Counted from the stretch's first letter, positions 10,768 to 21,707 are shown. The stretch is DNA of 64,000 bases from Macrosoma leucophasiata (GCA_036365455.1 JAWQUS010000026.1:13100001-13164000), one strand, 5' to 3'. Made by a program: numbers and translations. Notes: generated from the sequence alone by a model not told the origin.

Positions 10768-11105
10768 GCTGAATCACGCTATCGGAGTTTTGTTGCGGCG
10801 TAGCATATATATAGCCGGGCGCTACTTATCCTCGGGAGTCCGTTTCTGCGCAGGAAAGTAGTAAGCAGGGCAAAGCTACCCTAAATCGTCTATAAGCAAA
10901 GCAACTCATCCACTTCAGGTGGTATACGGAGTTAGCGTTCGTCCGATGCCAGGCCCCAAGCGCCGATCGATTATGTACAGGCCCACAGAGGTCTCAATCA
11001 AGTCTAGGAGTCCCTTACAAGGATTGCCTTATACGTGGAGTTTCACAAGGATTCTCAGCACCACTGTCGCAGAAGTAATGACTCTCTTTTTGAAAAATAA
11101 AGTTT
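10768..11105 (+). repeat. LTR-like dispersed repeat, copy 2
   Basis: Sense copy of the repeat at 5840-6165: ATCACGCTATCGGAGTTTT, TATATATA at about 10805, and AATAAAG at about 11097. Both copies keep a similar open frame (GVSVRPMPGP ... YRPTEVS ... GLPYT). That could be chance conservation in a recent repeat or a real small coding segment. Confidence 0.5.
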
Positions 11106-11127
11106 GTATTTGTATGAAATTTTATCA

Positions 11128-11170
11128 TCAGAGCGGCAAATAAGCATACGGTTCACGTAGATGTTAAGTG
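11128..11170 (-). repeat. LepA tail fragment
   Basis: GGCAAATAAGCATACGGTTC then ATGTTAAGTGA matches the LepA tail. It abuts the inverted-repeat arm at 11173. Confidence 0.6.
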
Positions 11171-11172
11171 AA

Positions 11173-11284
11173 AGTTTCTGGTACTTTAACATGTTTAAAT
11201 AATAAAATTAATATTTTTTATGGTTAAATAAACGTATGAAGAATAATTTTAGACACATTCTCAAAAGTTGTCCGATTCCCTATA
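11173..11284. repeat. 112-bp inverted repeat, right arm
   Basis: Reverse complement of 8649-8760 with three mismatches. Confidence 0.9.
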
Positions 11285-11469
11285 GCAATCCCATTTTTTT
11301 GTGTTGCTATTAACAAAAGGAGACAAATCTAACTCGTGCAAATGGTAAAAAGTGTATTTAAAGTTATTTAAAACAAGTTTGTTTTGTATTTCTTTTTTTT
11401 TCACATTGAAGTGGTAAATAAGTCTACGCGTAATGGTAAGTGAACCGGGACAAAAGTTGAAGTTGTTAT

Positions 11470-11575
11470 CTATATATATAAAATTCAATTGCTGTTCGTG
11501 AGTCTCGCTAAAACTCGAGAACGGCTGGGTGCGATACGGGACTTCGAAAAGTGTAACACCGAATATCACGTCCCC
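11470..11575 (+). mobile_element. Helitron-like 5' end, truncated
   Basis: TCTATATATATAAAATTCAA follows an A and matches the 5' end of the 9831-10091 family. The CTAG end is missing. Confidence 0.6.
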
Positions 11576-12204
11576 GTAAGTTAGGGTCTGGACCGATTTG
11601 GCCATCAAAATGAACTGTACGCTTGTTTGCCATTTCATAAAATAAATCACACTAAAATTCATCTAAATATGTGAAGCGATTTAACCGTAAAAGCGAAATA
11701 GCCAAGCGAACTTTAAATTAATAGTAATATGCACTGAAACACATTTTGTAGACATTAACAAAGAGTGAAAACGTAATTTGGTACTAATTTTGTTACCCTG
11801 CCATATGACGTCATTCGGCACGTAAAACAGTTATTATCCGCATATTATAATACCGACTGGCCAACTTATCGGTAATCATTTTCAAACACGCGATGTATCC
11901 AACAGGTATGTTTACCCTATTTCATTTGATGTTTATGAATATTGTAGAATTGTTTTATTACGATTTTGAATTTATGTTTTGAATTGTTTTCGTTATTTTA
12001 TTAACCATTGAAAAGGAGGGCTGTTATAACAATAAGGTGTAGAGGGGTTGTTAAAAATAGCACATTTGAATGGCAGTTAATTATTTGCTAACGTTACGTT
12101 GAATCTGTAAAATATATAAGTTTAGCGAACTTAAGTACCTATTACAAAGCTTCACGCCTGTACTCCCAGATTGTATAGACAGAGACGCACATCGGAAAAC
12201 AGTG
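11576..12204. other. Nothing recognised
   Basis: AT-rich. A short trace at 12150-12195 (CTTCACGCCTGTACTCCC) resembles the end of tSINE-3. Confidence 0.4.
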
Positions 12205-12424
12205 ATTTTTTATGTAACCAAATTGGCCAACAAGCATGCAGTTTACATTGCCACTTCTGAGGTCTAAGTTATTATACCACTGTACCGGCAATAATATAGC
12301 CGTACATTACCACCTGACTGGAACTCGATAGCGCTGAACACTACCATTTAGCGGCAAGTAGATTAGGTAATACGGTGGCGCCTAAGCCCGCGAGCTCCGT
12401 CACTGGAGCTCTACCACCAGTAAA
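12205..12424 (-). mobile_element. LepA with internal deletion
   Basis: The T-run start and ACCACCAGTAAAT end are present. The CTGCAGCC-CAAAATGCAG part is deleted. Confidence 0.85.
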
Positions 12425-12730
12425 TCGTAGATCATCATAGCATCATGGCCAGCTATAAGGCTTTTTGCAGATTTCTTTCACGTTCATGAAATTAAATTCC
12501 AAGAGCTCGTGACATTAACGGAGGTACACAATACGCTGCACAAATGTCATTTTTCAACGAACTGTCACTACTGTCAGGCAAATGTCACCGCAGTATGCCC
12601 GGGTCCTTTTCACAACAGACAATATTATTTCGAAAGCCAACTTGACTTTCCCGTCGCTTTTCAGCTTCCGTGTTACCGAAAAGATTGACTTGACATTTGT
12701 CTGAAAGTTATCACACTAGTTTATTATAAA
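12425..12730. other. Nothing recognised
   Basis: Moderate GC, no frame and no repeat match in the window. Confidence 0.4.
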
Positions 12731-12906
12731 CTAGCTATGTCCGCGACTTCATTCGCGTGATAATTTATGATTGTTCAGTATCTACCCGGACGAAGTCGTG
12801 AGCGCAGCTAGTATAAAAGTAACCTAAGTTTACGCCTTATTACATAAGCTATCTGCCAGTGAAAGTCCCGTCAAAATCGGCCCAACCGATCCCGAGATTA
12901 GCGGGA

Positions 12907-12937
<31 letters not shown>

Positions 12938-13055
12938 CACAAAAATTGTAATGTTGTTTTGGTATATGTACGGTGTATATATACATATGCATTTAGTAAA
13001 AAGCGGTTATTTTTATATTACAAACAGACACTCCAATCTTATTTATTTGTATAGA
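12731..13055 (-). mobile_element. Helitron-like non-autonomous element with double CTAG end
   Basis: On the minus strand it starts TCTATACAAATAAATAA after an A and ends GACATAGCTAG before a T. An internal (CAGA)n run lies at 12905-12940. The 3' end is unusual: 12731-12811 is an imperfect inverted repeat with CTAG at both edges. The same arrangement is seen at 39939 and 3066. Confidence 0.75.
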
Positions 13056-13272
13056 TGTGAAAGTTTCTTTGTTTGCATATTTGTGCGTCAATCACGCCCA
13101 TACTACAGAATGGATTGTTACAGATAGGGTATTAGCTGACTTAGATTATAGGACATTTTTAATCCCGAATAAATGTTCCTGTAGGATGCCATGGGATGAT
13201 TAGATGAGTTGCCACAGGTTACGCGAAAAACGACCTACACGCGGGTGGAGCCGCGGGCTAGGCAACAGCTAG
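13056..13272 (+). mobile_element. Helitron-like element, 3' part
   Basis: It ends ACGCGGGTGGAGCCGCGGGC, a short gap, then CAACAGCTAG before T: a GC-rich hairpin followed by CTAG. It directly abuts the minus-strand element ending at 13055. Confidence 0.6.
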
Positions 13273-13359
13273 TCAAAAATATATTTAAGTTTGGTTGTAC
13301 CAAAATATTTGTTAAAGTTATGGCTTTTGTCCATTGACCTATATGTAACCTGTCTTAGG

Positions 13360-13490
13360 AATCGGCGTGCCTGTATGAAGAGAATGATGAAGATGGACGA
13401 GGCACGAGAGGTTTGTCAGGACCGGGATATCTGGCGCCCTACACTCTCTGCCTACCCCGTTAGGGACCTGGCGTGACGATATATACATAC
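13360..13490 (+). mobile_element. LINE-B 3' end
   Basis: It encodes the C-terminal residues MKRMMKMDEAREVCQDRDIW and, further on, SAYPVRDLA before a stop. After that come GGCGTGACGATATATACATA and the tail. This resembles the last codons of a LINE ORF2. Similar copies lie at 32176 and 54803. It stops exactly at the minisatellite. Confidence 0.75.
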
Positions 13491-13491
13491 A

Positions 13492-14640
13492 GACGCTGGG
13501 CGTCGGGACGCCCAGCGTCCCGATGTCGAGCGTCCCATCGCTCAGCGTCCCGACGTCGAGCGTCCCGACGCCAAGCGTCCCGACGTCGAGCGTCTCGACG
13601 CACAGCGTCCCGACGCCCATTGTCCAGGCGCCCAGAGTCCCGACGCTCAGCGTCCCAACGCCCGGCGTCCCGACGCCCAGCGTCCCGACGCCCAGCGTCC
13701 CGACGCCCAGCGTCTCGGCGCCCGCCGTCCCGACGCCCAGCGTCCCGACGCCCAGGTTCCCGATGCTCAGCGTCCCGACGCCCAGCGTCCCGACGCCCAG
13801 CATCCCGACGTCGAGCGTCCCAACGCCCAGCGTCCCGACGTCGAGCGTCTCGACGCCCAGCGTCCCGACGCCCATTGTTCCGACGCCCAGCGTCCTTATG
13901 TCGAGCGTCCCGACGCCCATTGTCCCGACGCCCAGCGTCCCAACGCCCAGGTTCCCGATGCTCAGCGTCCCGACGCCCAGCGTCCCGACGCCCAGCATCC
14001 CGACGTCGAACGTCCCAACGCCCAGCATCCCGACGTCGAGCGTCTCGACGCCCAGCGTCCCGACGCCCATTGTCCCGACGCCCAGCGTCCCGACGTCGAG
14101 CGTCCCAACGCCCAGCGTCCCAACGTCGAGCGTCCCGACGCCCAGCGTCCCGACGTCGAGCGTCTCGACGCCCAGCGTCCCGACGCCCAGCATCCCAACG
14201 CCCAGCGTCCCGACGTCGAGCGTCTCGACGCCCAGCGTACCGACGCCCAGCGTCCCGACGCCCATTGTCCCGACGCCCAGTGTCCCGACGTCGAGCGTCC
14301 CAACGCCCAGCGCCCCGACGTCAAGCGTCCCGACGCCCAGCGTCCCGACGTCGAGCGTCTCGACGCACAGCGTCCCGACGCCCAGCGTCCCGACGCCCAG
14401 CGTCCCGACGCCCAGCGTCCCGACGTCGAGCGTCTCGACGCCCAGCGTCCCGACGCCCAGCATCCCGACGCCCAGCGTCTCGACGCCCGCCGTCCCGACG
14501 CCCAGCGTCCCGACGTCGAGCGTCTCGACGCCCAGCGTCCCGACGCCCAGCATCCCAACGCCCAGCGTCCCGACGTCGAGCGTCTCGACGCCCAGCGTCC
14601 CAACGCCCATTGTCCCGACGCCCAGCGTCCCGACGTCAAG
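13492..14640. repeat. 15-bp minisatellite, about 76 units
   Basis: The unit is CGTCCCGACGCCCAG, with variants CGTCCCGACGTCGAG, CGTCTCGACGCCCAG and CCCAT-TGTC. The variant CCCAT recurs at exact multiples of 15 bp (ending 13620, 13875, 13920, 14070, 14265, 14610), so no out-of-frame indels have accumulated. The left edge holds one inverted unit (13492-13503 against 13508-13519). Because 15 is a multiple of 3 and no unit contains a stop, long frames exist on both strands (for example 13339-14610 minus, 13473-14645 plus). I regard all of them as artefacts. Confidence 0.95.
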
Positions 14641-15000
14641 AATAGAATAGAATAGAATAGAAAATATTTTTATTTCGAATAGATCTTTACAGATACTTTC
14701 AAAACGTCAATAAATCATAAACTACCTAGAGCGAATAACCGTTACATATTAAAAGTAAAGTTAATAAAAATTAAATATTAAAATAATAAGTAAATTAAAA
14801 ATTAAAATTTAAACTATTTGGTTAAAACATAATAATCATAAAATTTTTCCTTCAATGATAATAAATGAAGAAAAAGAAAAACTTATTCGTCAAGATCAAT
14901 GTTATTCACTTAGCAGAGTTCCAAGTGCAGTCACTACTGAGAAGAACTCCGCTACCCAACAAACTCAGTAAGAGCTCTTTTAAATGAGAGCTTAAATCTA
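14638..15000 (-). mobile_element. LINE 3' UTR with (AATAG)n tail
   Basis: It begins with four AATAG units, then AAAATATTTTTATTTCGAAT, an AT-rich UTR, and ends near CTCAGTAAGAGCTCTTT. On the minus strand this is a LINE 3' end with a (CTATT)n tail. It converges tail-to-tail with LINE-B across the minisatellite. Confidence 0.6.
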
Positions 15001-15235
15001 GTACAGATTATCGTGAAAAATCAAATAATGTCAACGTCCATAGCATAGATGCAAATAAACTGCTATCAACTAAATGTGATGTAGCCCCTGCAAACCAGAA
15101 CAGACCAGTCCCCACCAACAGCACCCGTTCACGAGTATGACGCATGTGACAGCCATTGCCCTCCTCGACCATTTTAGAGGGAAGTGAGCAACCCGCCACA
15201 CGACGCCGCCAAAGGCAAAGACATTTAAGCGTGCA

Positions 15236-15330
15236 TGACTGTTCCGGATATGCATATCCGATGCATATCCGTATGTATAATTTTGTGTCGTGGGTGCCGT
15301 TGTACACATACAACACCCAGACCCGAAACA
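15236..15330 (-). repeat. tSINE-2 body fragment
   Basis: The reverse complement contains GTTTCGGGTCTGGGTGTT and TGTACAACGGCACCCACGAC, matching the body downstream of the tRNA head at 36352-36410. A palindromic GGATATGCATATCCG precedes it. Confidence 0.55.
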
Positions 15331-15759
15331 AATAAGTAAGAGGGGATCAGTTGAATTGTGGTCGTCACGGTGAAATGAAGTGCTGCTAGTGCTAGTTCAG
15401 TTTTAACACTACTTATATCTGTTTTTATTCAGTACATAAAAATCTAAACCGCTAACAATCCCATGAACAAACATATAAGAAATAACACAGTGTCATTCGT
15501 TGCTCCCAATCCAATTTCATCTGAACGTCTCTAGGGAGCGACTCTAGTACATGGAATTTCTAGGCGCTTACTACTAAAATCACACGCTTTTAACTGTTCT
15601 AGTTCTTACGTCATATATCACATAATAGCAAGATGACTTATTTAAGCGCTAATGTAGTGGTAACAGGGCGCTACAGCTACCGGATGCGATTCCCTAGTCT
15701 AAGAGTTTGTTTTTATTGGATTTTCTGACTATTTTTTTTATGAAGAAGAAAAATAAGCC
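15331..15759. other. Nothing recognised
   Basis: AT-rich with no motif. Confidence 0.4.
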
Positions 15760-15896
15760 TGGGTTGCACCACGATATTTGATGAAAGTTATTGTAACGTT
15801 TAAATCCTTCTCTAACTTTAACATATTTCTTTAAGTTAGAGAAGGATTTGAAATGTTACAATAACTTTAACCTTAACAAAGATCGTGGTACACCCA
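15760..15896. mobile_element. Hairpin MITE (TGGGTTGCACCA type)
   Basis: The whole 137-bp unit folds back. TGGGTTGCACCACGAT pairs with ATCGTGGTACACCCA, and the long inner arms (AAATCCTTCTCTAACTT and AAGTTAGAGAAGGATTT) leave a loop of about 12 bases. It resembles abundant lepidopteran foldback MITEs. No clear target duplication. Confidence 0.75.
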
Positions 15897-16334
15897 TGGA
15901 TAAGTATATAATCTAACCTTTGCCTGATGGCTTATGCCAAGTGACGGTGCAGCACGGCACAGCGTAGTAAATTTGCTTGCAATAACGTATGAGTATAAGA
16001 GTACGAGTACACTCAATCAGTCCCTCAGGGGTAGCATAGCCATTGTAAGCCACTATCCCTTAACGTCGTGCTTAAATATTTTGAACACGATTGGCCGAGC
16101 GAATCTCAGACGGTATCAAATAGAAGAGAATATTATTACTTTTACTACCGCATAGATTGCCTAGTAGACACCCTGATTCCCTTGTATTGTCACCGGCATA
16201 CATTGCTAAAGCAAAATGTTATAAAATTCGAAATGTTGGAATAAAAGTCGGAAACTAACTTAACAATATTACCGACGTCCTGTATTTTATAGGTGATATT
16301 ATTTTTTAATATTTAAAAGGAAATATGACTTTTT
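15897..16334. other. Nothing recognised
   Basis: A 73-codon frame at 15934-16155 has no recognisable motif. Confidence 0.4.
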
Positions 16335-16490
16335 ATTTTCACATTGTACTAGTGGCTCGCCTTGGTTTTGCACGGGTGCGATGATTGTAATATAGCCAAT
16401 GTCACTCAGTAAAATGTAGCTTTCCAATGGGGAAAGAATGTTTGAAATCGGTCTATTAGTTTTTTTGTGCATACGAAAACACATACAACA
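16335..16490 (-). mobile_element. Helitron-like end fragment
   Basis: ACTAGTGGCTCGCC then GGTTTTGCACGGGTGCGATG resembles, on the minus strand, a hairpin followed by CTAGT. The GGAAAGAATGTTTGAAATCG block is typical of such repeats. Boundaries uncertain. Confidence 0.4.
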
Positions 16491-16584
16491 TTAAAAGTAG
16501 GTGTTATTTGTTTGATATTCCGTGTGCTCTTTTCCAAATTTGCACCCATAAATATTACCTATAAACTGGGTAGGAATATCATTA

Positions 16585-16690
16585 TTATCATTTCAGCCGA
16601 AAGACATCCACTACTGGACAAAAGCCTTCTCAAAAATTCCTTATTGCATCATAATATTATGGGGGGTAATAATCATAGTCACCACGCTTA
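16585..16690 (-). mobile_element. RTE-type LINE 3' tail
   Basis: On the minus strand it reads GCTTTTGTCCAGTAGTGGAT, then GTCTTTCGGCTGAAATGATA and ATAATGAT. The same tail is at 28405 (minus), 38515 (plus), 46378 (plus) and 49290 (plus). Confidence 0.65.
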
Positions 16691-16738
16691 AAATACATAT
16701 TATTATGATATTAAAAATGTATTTATAAATCTTTTTAT

Positions 16739-17084
16739 GCGTGCGACACATACGCACACTACAAAAATCGTCTATTACTCCAAACCTCACACCTTGACTT
16801 TAACAAAATACAGAAACAATTTCACGTACACATTTAAACATCTAAGCGACAGGTATATGCAAAACAGTCTGTAATTTTTTGCGAGGGGAAATGCGTCCGA
16901 CACAGACGCACACTACAAAAATCGTCTATTACTCCAAACCTCACACCTTGACTTTAACAAAACACAGAAACAATTTCACGCACACATTTAAACATCTAGG
17001 CGACAGGTATAGGTCCATTTGGGCTTGTACTTTGACAGAGGGGAAAGCCTGCATATGGCAACTCCCCTCCGGTGTTGCTCTATG
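16739..17084 (+). mobile_element. hAT-M with internal tandem duplication
   Basis: The right end GTTGCTCTATG is intact. The segment GTGCGACACATACGCACACT ... GCGACAGGTATA occurs twice in tandem (16739-16858 and 16859-17010). The left terminus is missing. Confidence 0.75.
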
Positions 17085-17633
17085 CCCAGTAACTAACGCC
17101 TGTTGTCATTACATGAATGACCAAAGAACATGTTACAACTTGTTTAACGCAATTACTTATATTCGACGCTCGTACTGCACTCCTGAATAGTGTAGCTTTC
17201 TGATCGGTTCAGTATTTCCGAATATTAGAACAAACAAAACAAAGTTACAAACTTTACCTCTTTATAATATAAGTATAGATTAATTTCTATATAATCACCA
17301 TTGCTACGATTTTAATAAAACTTAAATATGTAAAAAGCTTTTCAAATAAAGCATAATGAAAAATGTTGTCGTGCTCTTGATAATGGAAGCCATAATTAGT
17401 TTCACCAAAACAGCGAAATCAGACAAGTTCTGGTTTTTATCGGATCTATTAAGTAACGCCCTAAAAATGCATACTGCTTAATATGCCATTACATAATTTC
17501 TAATTCACCATCGTGTTTTGATGTAGTTCCTCATTAACAAAGTATTGAGAATTACAAAAATGTATAGGTAGATAAAGCGGTAGTATCTAAGTTTACCCTT
17601 TTAAATACCTAAGTTTCGCAGACCTAAGTTGTC
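17085..17633. other. Nothing recognised
   Basis: AT-rich. Confidence 0.4.
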
Positions 17634-17885
17634 CAAGCTCTATGATAGAAATTACGGAGTCATACATTACCATGAAACCAGTTCTAATTATTGCTGAATA
17701 TTACCATTTGGCGGCAGATAGATTAGGTAATGCGGTGGTGCCTGTGACCTCGAGCTTCGATACTGGAACTCTATGCCTCAGTGTCCGAAAATACGGGTCC
17801 GTACATTACCACCTGACTGAAACACAATAGCGTTGAACACTACAATTTGGCAAGTAGATTACCTAAATGCGGTTGTGCCTACGGG
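17634..17885 (-). repeat. Two LepA fragments in tandem
   Basis: Two consecutive pieces cover the same family blocks (GAAATTACGG, TACATTACCA, AACACTACAATTTGGC). The second begins at about 17776. Both are strongly diverged. Confidence 0.65.
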
Positions 17886-19065
17886 ATTCAAATTGAAGCC
17901 CGCGCCGACGAGAAAGCAAATAATACATCATTCATGCATATTTTGCTGCCAGTTATTGCTACTAGATGGTGCTGTTCACAATCTAGATCGAGTAAAGGTT
18001 ATAAAAGAAAATATTAAATTATTTCGAACTACTAGTTTACGAAAAAAATATTTGTTGTTATAATCTGATCATAACAAATGTAGCTCATTTAATGAATGTA
18101 GTGAGAGTGACAAATACTAATCTCTCTCTGCGGTCGCGTTCCACTTTGCGACCGGTTTGCGATTCTGCGACGACGCACGTAACCGTTGCGTCACAGAAGG
18201 TGCGCTAACACGTGAAGTGACTGTGCGTGACACATTGCGCTCCCGGGCGGAAATCATTGATTAATTATATATTTGTCTGTTATTAATATTAGTATTAGAG
18301 TGATTTGAGTTGGTATTTATGTATTTATATCAATGAACAACATGTAAAAAAGAAGTCGTTAAAATTTTTGATGGTAATAAAAACGACGATGTACGCATCT
18401 AATATGTACGAGAACGGCTCATTTTGTATTATGTTCGCCAGTAAGGTTGCTAGTTTCCACAGCCCTATAACTCGCAAGTGCACGTGTATGTGACGTATGC
18501 TGTAACAATGCACTTTATATAGACCATTTCAAATGTGGCAGTCGTAATAAAATTCCTTAATAAATAAAAAATAAAACATGAATAGTGGGTGTGTTTAAGG
18601 TGTGGTGTACACGGCAAATTTTAGAATTTGTTTTCCCACAGAAAATGATTTGTGTCTTGGTAGTACAATTGATAAGGAAAATTATCCTATATTAGTTATG
18701 CCGTATCAAAATTACAGCAGCTTATTTTGCCCTGAATATTTATGAAGATTTACTGTTTTTTGCACTTTTTGGTAGCACGGCGATCTGCTTGCACTATGTA
18801 AAGTAGTATCTACGTTATGTACGTTTAGTGTATTACTAGGCTTATTATTTTTTCACCTGAAATTTCAGCTTTAGTTACACGAGTCAATGCCCGTAGATCG
18901 TAGTGTGGTAATACGTCTGATAGGTACATGAATTTCATTATGTATCACCGATCTCTTTAAAGTCAGCGTGAGAAGAGTGTAAGTGTGAATTGTTGCTATT
19001 TGAATGCATGTATGAATAAACGCGTATGCTCTTTTTGAGAAACAGATATAAAGAAGGTGAAAGGC
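17886..19065. other. Mostly unrecognised, with a CpG-rich patch
   Basis: Bases 18120-18245 are CpG-rich (GCGGTCGCG, GCGACGACGCACG). Overlapping frames near 18871-19252 carry no motif. No exon could be supported. Confidence 0.35.
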
Positions 19066-19094
19066 GGGACCTGGCGTGAAGATACATAGATAGA
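19066..19094 (+). repeat. LINE-B tail fragment
   Basis: GGGACCTGGCGTGAAGATAC matches the LINE-B 3' end. Confidence 0.45.
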
Positions 19095-19515
19095 AAGAAA
19101 CAAAATAACGTTGAGACGTGAAAACCAACTTGCTCGCCAGCAAGCTCGCTGTCCACCGTGACCGTATCGAACAGGCGCGAGCGCACGTGTAAGTGACGTA
19201 AACAGCGATAGCGTACTTTCTTTGTCGTAAATGTGCCTTGAATTCGATCCATTTTTGTTACTAAGAGTGTGTTTGTTTTACCTCGTAACTGATTAATTAA
19301 TGTAAAAATAAGAAAGTTGCAGTATGTTTAACTTGTAGTATCATTTAATAACGAATGATATATACTATTATTATGTATATTTTATGATACTTAACAGATG
19401 TTGTTTTTAATTATGATGAGCTAAAAATAAAGCTTATACATTATCACGTGCGCTAAACGTTCAAAGCATCTTATTTGGTTATAATATAAAGTGATTTGAT
19501 GATTGGTTAATAATA

Positions 19516-20772
19516 GGTTGGGAAAAAGTCTTTTCGCATTATGGTATGTATGAACTTGTAATAAAATCTCTTTGGCTGTAGTATTTGTATCTGGCTGGTT
19601 TTGGTATCATTGAAAGTTAAAATTTTAAAGAACTTAATTCCAAATTCAAATTAGGCAAATGAGTGATTTTCATTTGTTTTTCGTACTGTCAAGATGAGTG
19701 AATCTAATGAAGAAATTCTATACATTTTAAAATTTTACTACAAAAAAGGTAAAAATGCAACGCAAGCCGCGAAAAAAATTTGCGATGTTTATGGACCTAG
19801 TGCAGTGTCTGTGAGAGTAGCACAAATTTGGTGTAAGCGTTTTCAATCCGGAAATTTTGATGTCAAAGATGCACCTGGCTCTGGTCGCCCTATTACGGAT
19901 AAAATGGATGTCATTTTTGAAAAAGTGGAGCAAGATCGATATATCAGTAGTTACGACGTAGCTGAATAACTGAGAATTGATCACAAAACAGTTTTAGCGC
20001 ATTTGAAAAAAGCTGAGTACCTCACGAGCTCACTGAAAGAAACCTAATGAACCGTGTACTCATTTGTGATTCTTTATTACGACGTAATGAAACCGAATCA
20101 TTTTTGAAGAAGCTGATAACTGGTGATGAAAAGTGGATCACGTACGACAAGAACGTGCGAAAAAGCTCGTGGTCAAAGGCCGGTCAGGCTTCACAGACTG
20201 TGGCGAAACCCGGGTTAACTCGCAATAAGGTGATGTTGTGTGTGTGGTGGGATTGGAAGGGCATTATTCATTATGAGCTTTTACCACCAGGCAGGACTAT
20301 CGATTCTGAACTCTACTGCGAACAACTGATGAGATTAAAGCTTGCTTTAAGTTGAGAGAAAGCGGCCGGAATTGATCAACAGAAGGGGTGTGGTGTTTCA
20401 TCATGATAACGCTAGACCTCACACATCTATAGCCACTCAGCAAAAATTAAGAGAGTTTGGCTGAGAGGTGTTAATGCATCCGCCGTATAGTCCTGACCTT
20501 GCACCTTCAGATTTCCACCTGTTTCGGTCTCTTCAGAATTCTTTATGCAATGTTAGGTTAACATCACGAGAGGACTGCCAAATCCACTTGTCGCGGTAGT
20601 TTGATGAGAAGTCCCAAAATTTTTATAGCAATGGGATCATGTCCCTACCTACAAGATGGCAAAAGGTTATCGAACAAAATGGTACATACATACTTTAGTT
20701 AAATTTAAATAAACTTTATTAAAAAATGTTTTGAATTATCTTCAAAAATGCGAAGAAACTTTTTCCCCAACA
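19516..20772 (+). mobile_element. mariner copy 1, full length but dead
   Basis: A 1257-bp element flanked by TA (19514-19515 and 20773-20774). Imperfect inverted ends of about 27 bp start GGTTGGGAAAAAGTCTTTTC on the left and TGTTGGGGAAAAAG on the right. Mariner elements are about 1.3 kb, move by cut-and-paste and target TA. The second copy at 25766-26894 is inverted and truncated. Confidence 0.93.
19694..20699 (+). pseudogene. Mariner transposase pseudogene (copy 1)
   Basis: The ATG at 19694 opens a DD34D mariner transposase. The paired N-terminal helix-turn-helix regions (YYKKGKNATQAAKKICDVYG, then RPITDKM) bind the inverted repeats. The first catalytic Asp is in LITGDEKW (about 20118-20141), the second in HHDNARPH (about 20401) and the third in YSPDLAPSDF (about 20491). 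Breaks: GAA-to-TAA nonsense at 19967-19969, a deletion of about 30 bases near 20012, a scrambled stretch with frameshift near 20336-20350, a TGA at 20462-20464, and a TAG at 20597-20599 followed by 33 codons that match the expected C-terminus. It cannot encode an active enzyme. Its family looks like the cecropia/mellifera group from memory. Confidence 0.92.
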
Positions 20773-20774
20773 TA

Positions 20775-21054
20775 AGAGCGCATTTTTATGTAATTTTTTA
20801 TGTTTGTGTTGGCGTCGTTTCCACGTCAAGGTACTGTAAATATGTGAAACTGTGGTAAAAAGGCTTAAGCTGTCTGTGCTACCAACCGTGCACCAAGGAG
20901 ATTATCTTGTCTAGTGCTTTAGTATATATAGGTCAATGGGATCCGTTGGTACTATGACGTTTCATTCCAATTCATTTTGAGAAAATTAACAACAAGAAAA
21001 AAAAAAAAATGTTATTTTTCGAAATGACTTCATGCAATTCAACTTTTATGTTTT
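20775..21054. other. Nothing recognised
   Basis: AT-rich flank between mariner copy 1 and LepA. Confidence 0.4.
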
Positions 21055-21358
21055 TTGTTTTATGTAGTGGAAGTGGCAAACAAGCATGCAGTTCACATTG
21101 ATGTTAAGTGATTACTGCAGCCTGTAGACACCCACACAAAGACCAAGGTCAAAATGCAGATGCGTTACTTCTCCTGAGTCTTAAGGCACCGGTACAGAGG
21201 CATTACAAGCCTCTGTGCCGGAAATTACAGGGCCGTACATTACTTCCTGACCGGAACACGATAGTGCTGAACACTACCATTTAGCGGCAAGTATATTAGG
21301 TAATGCGGTGGTGCCTACGCCCGCGAGCTTCGTCTCTGGAGTTCTACCACTAGTAATT
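21055..21358 (-). mobile_element. LepA, near full-length, with internal hairpin
   Basis: All family blocks are in order. A 13-bp inverted duplication of the CCGGCACAGAGGC block lies at 21189-21201 and 21209-21221 (one mismatch), adding extra sequence relative to other copies. Confidence 0.88.
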
Positions 21359-21707
21359 TTCCGCAATATTAATTACTACCACCTACCACCAAAATCTCGC
21401 TACCCATTAGGTATGAAAGGATAAATGTTGACATTAGAAGAAAAATGATGCGTGTGAAAAAAAACAGCTTTCTCTTTAACCCATTTGTAGGTGTGAGTTG
21501 CAAATATGAGATTGCGTAATGATGGTGAATATGGAAGCCGCTATGTGAGAAATATGATATGTTGACATGTTAACGTCAAAGAAATGTTTTGAGGGAGAGG
21601 TTTTGAATGAAGAAAACTTTATTAAAAAAAATTGCTGAGTATTCTGAAACGTCAATCTCACAAATGATTCGTTAAGCTTTAACTCTCAGCTCTATGAGTT
21701 AAGGATT
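21359..21707. other. Nothing recognised
   Basis: No repeat or coding motif. Confidence 0.4.

Noticed and set aside
11261..11662. 133-codon minus-strand frame
   Set aside because: It runs through an inverted-repeat arm, a Helitron-like end and LepA-like sequence, so it is a chance frame over repeats.
12905..12945. (CAGA)n run as an independent microsatellite of interest
   Set aside because: It is an internal feature of the Helitron-like family, present in shorter form at 40110.
13492..14640. CRISPR-like array
   Set aside because: Units are contiguous 15-bp repeats with no unique spacers, and the window is a eukaryotic genome.
13339..14650. Long protein frames (up to 423 codons) in the minisatellite
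   Set aside because: They exist on both strands and in several frames because the 15-bp unit has no stop; the translations are only unit repeats.
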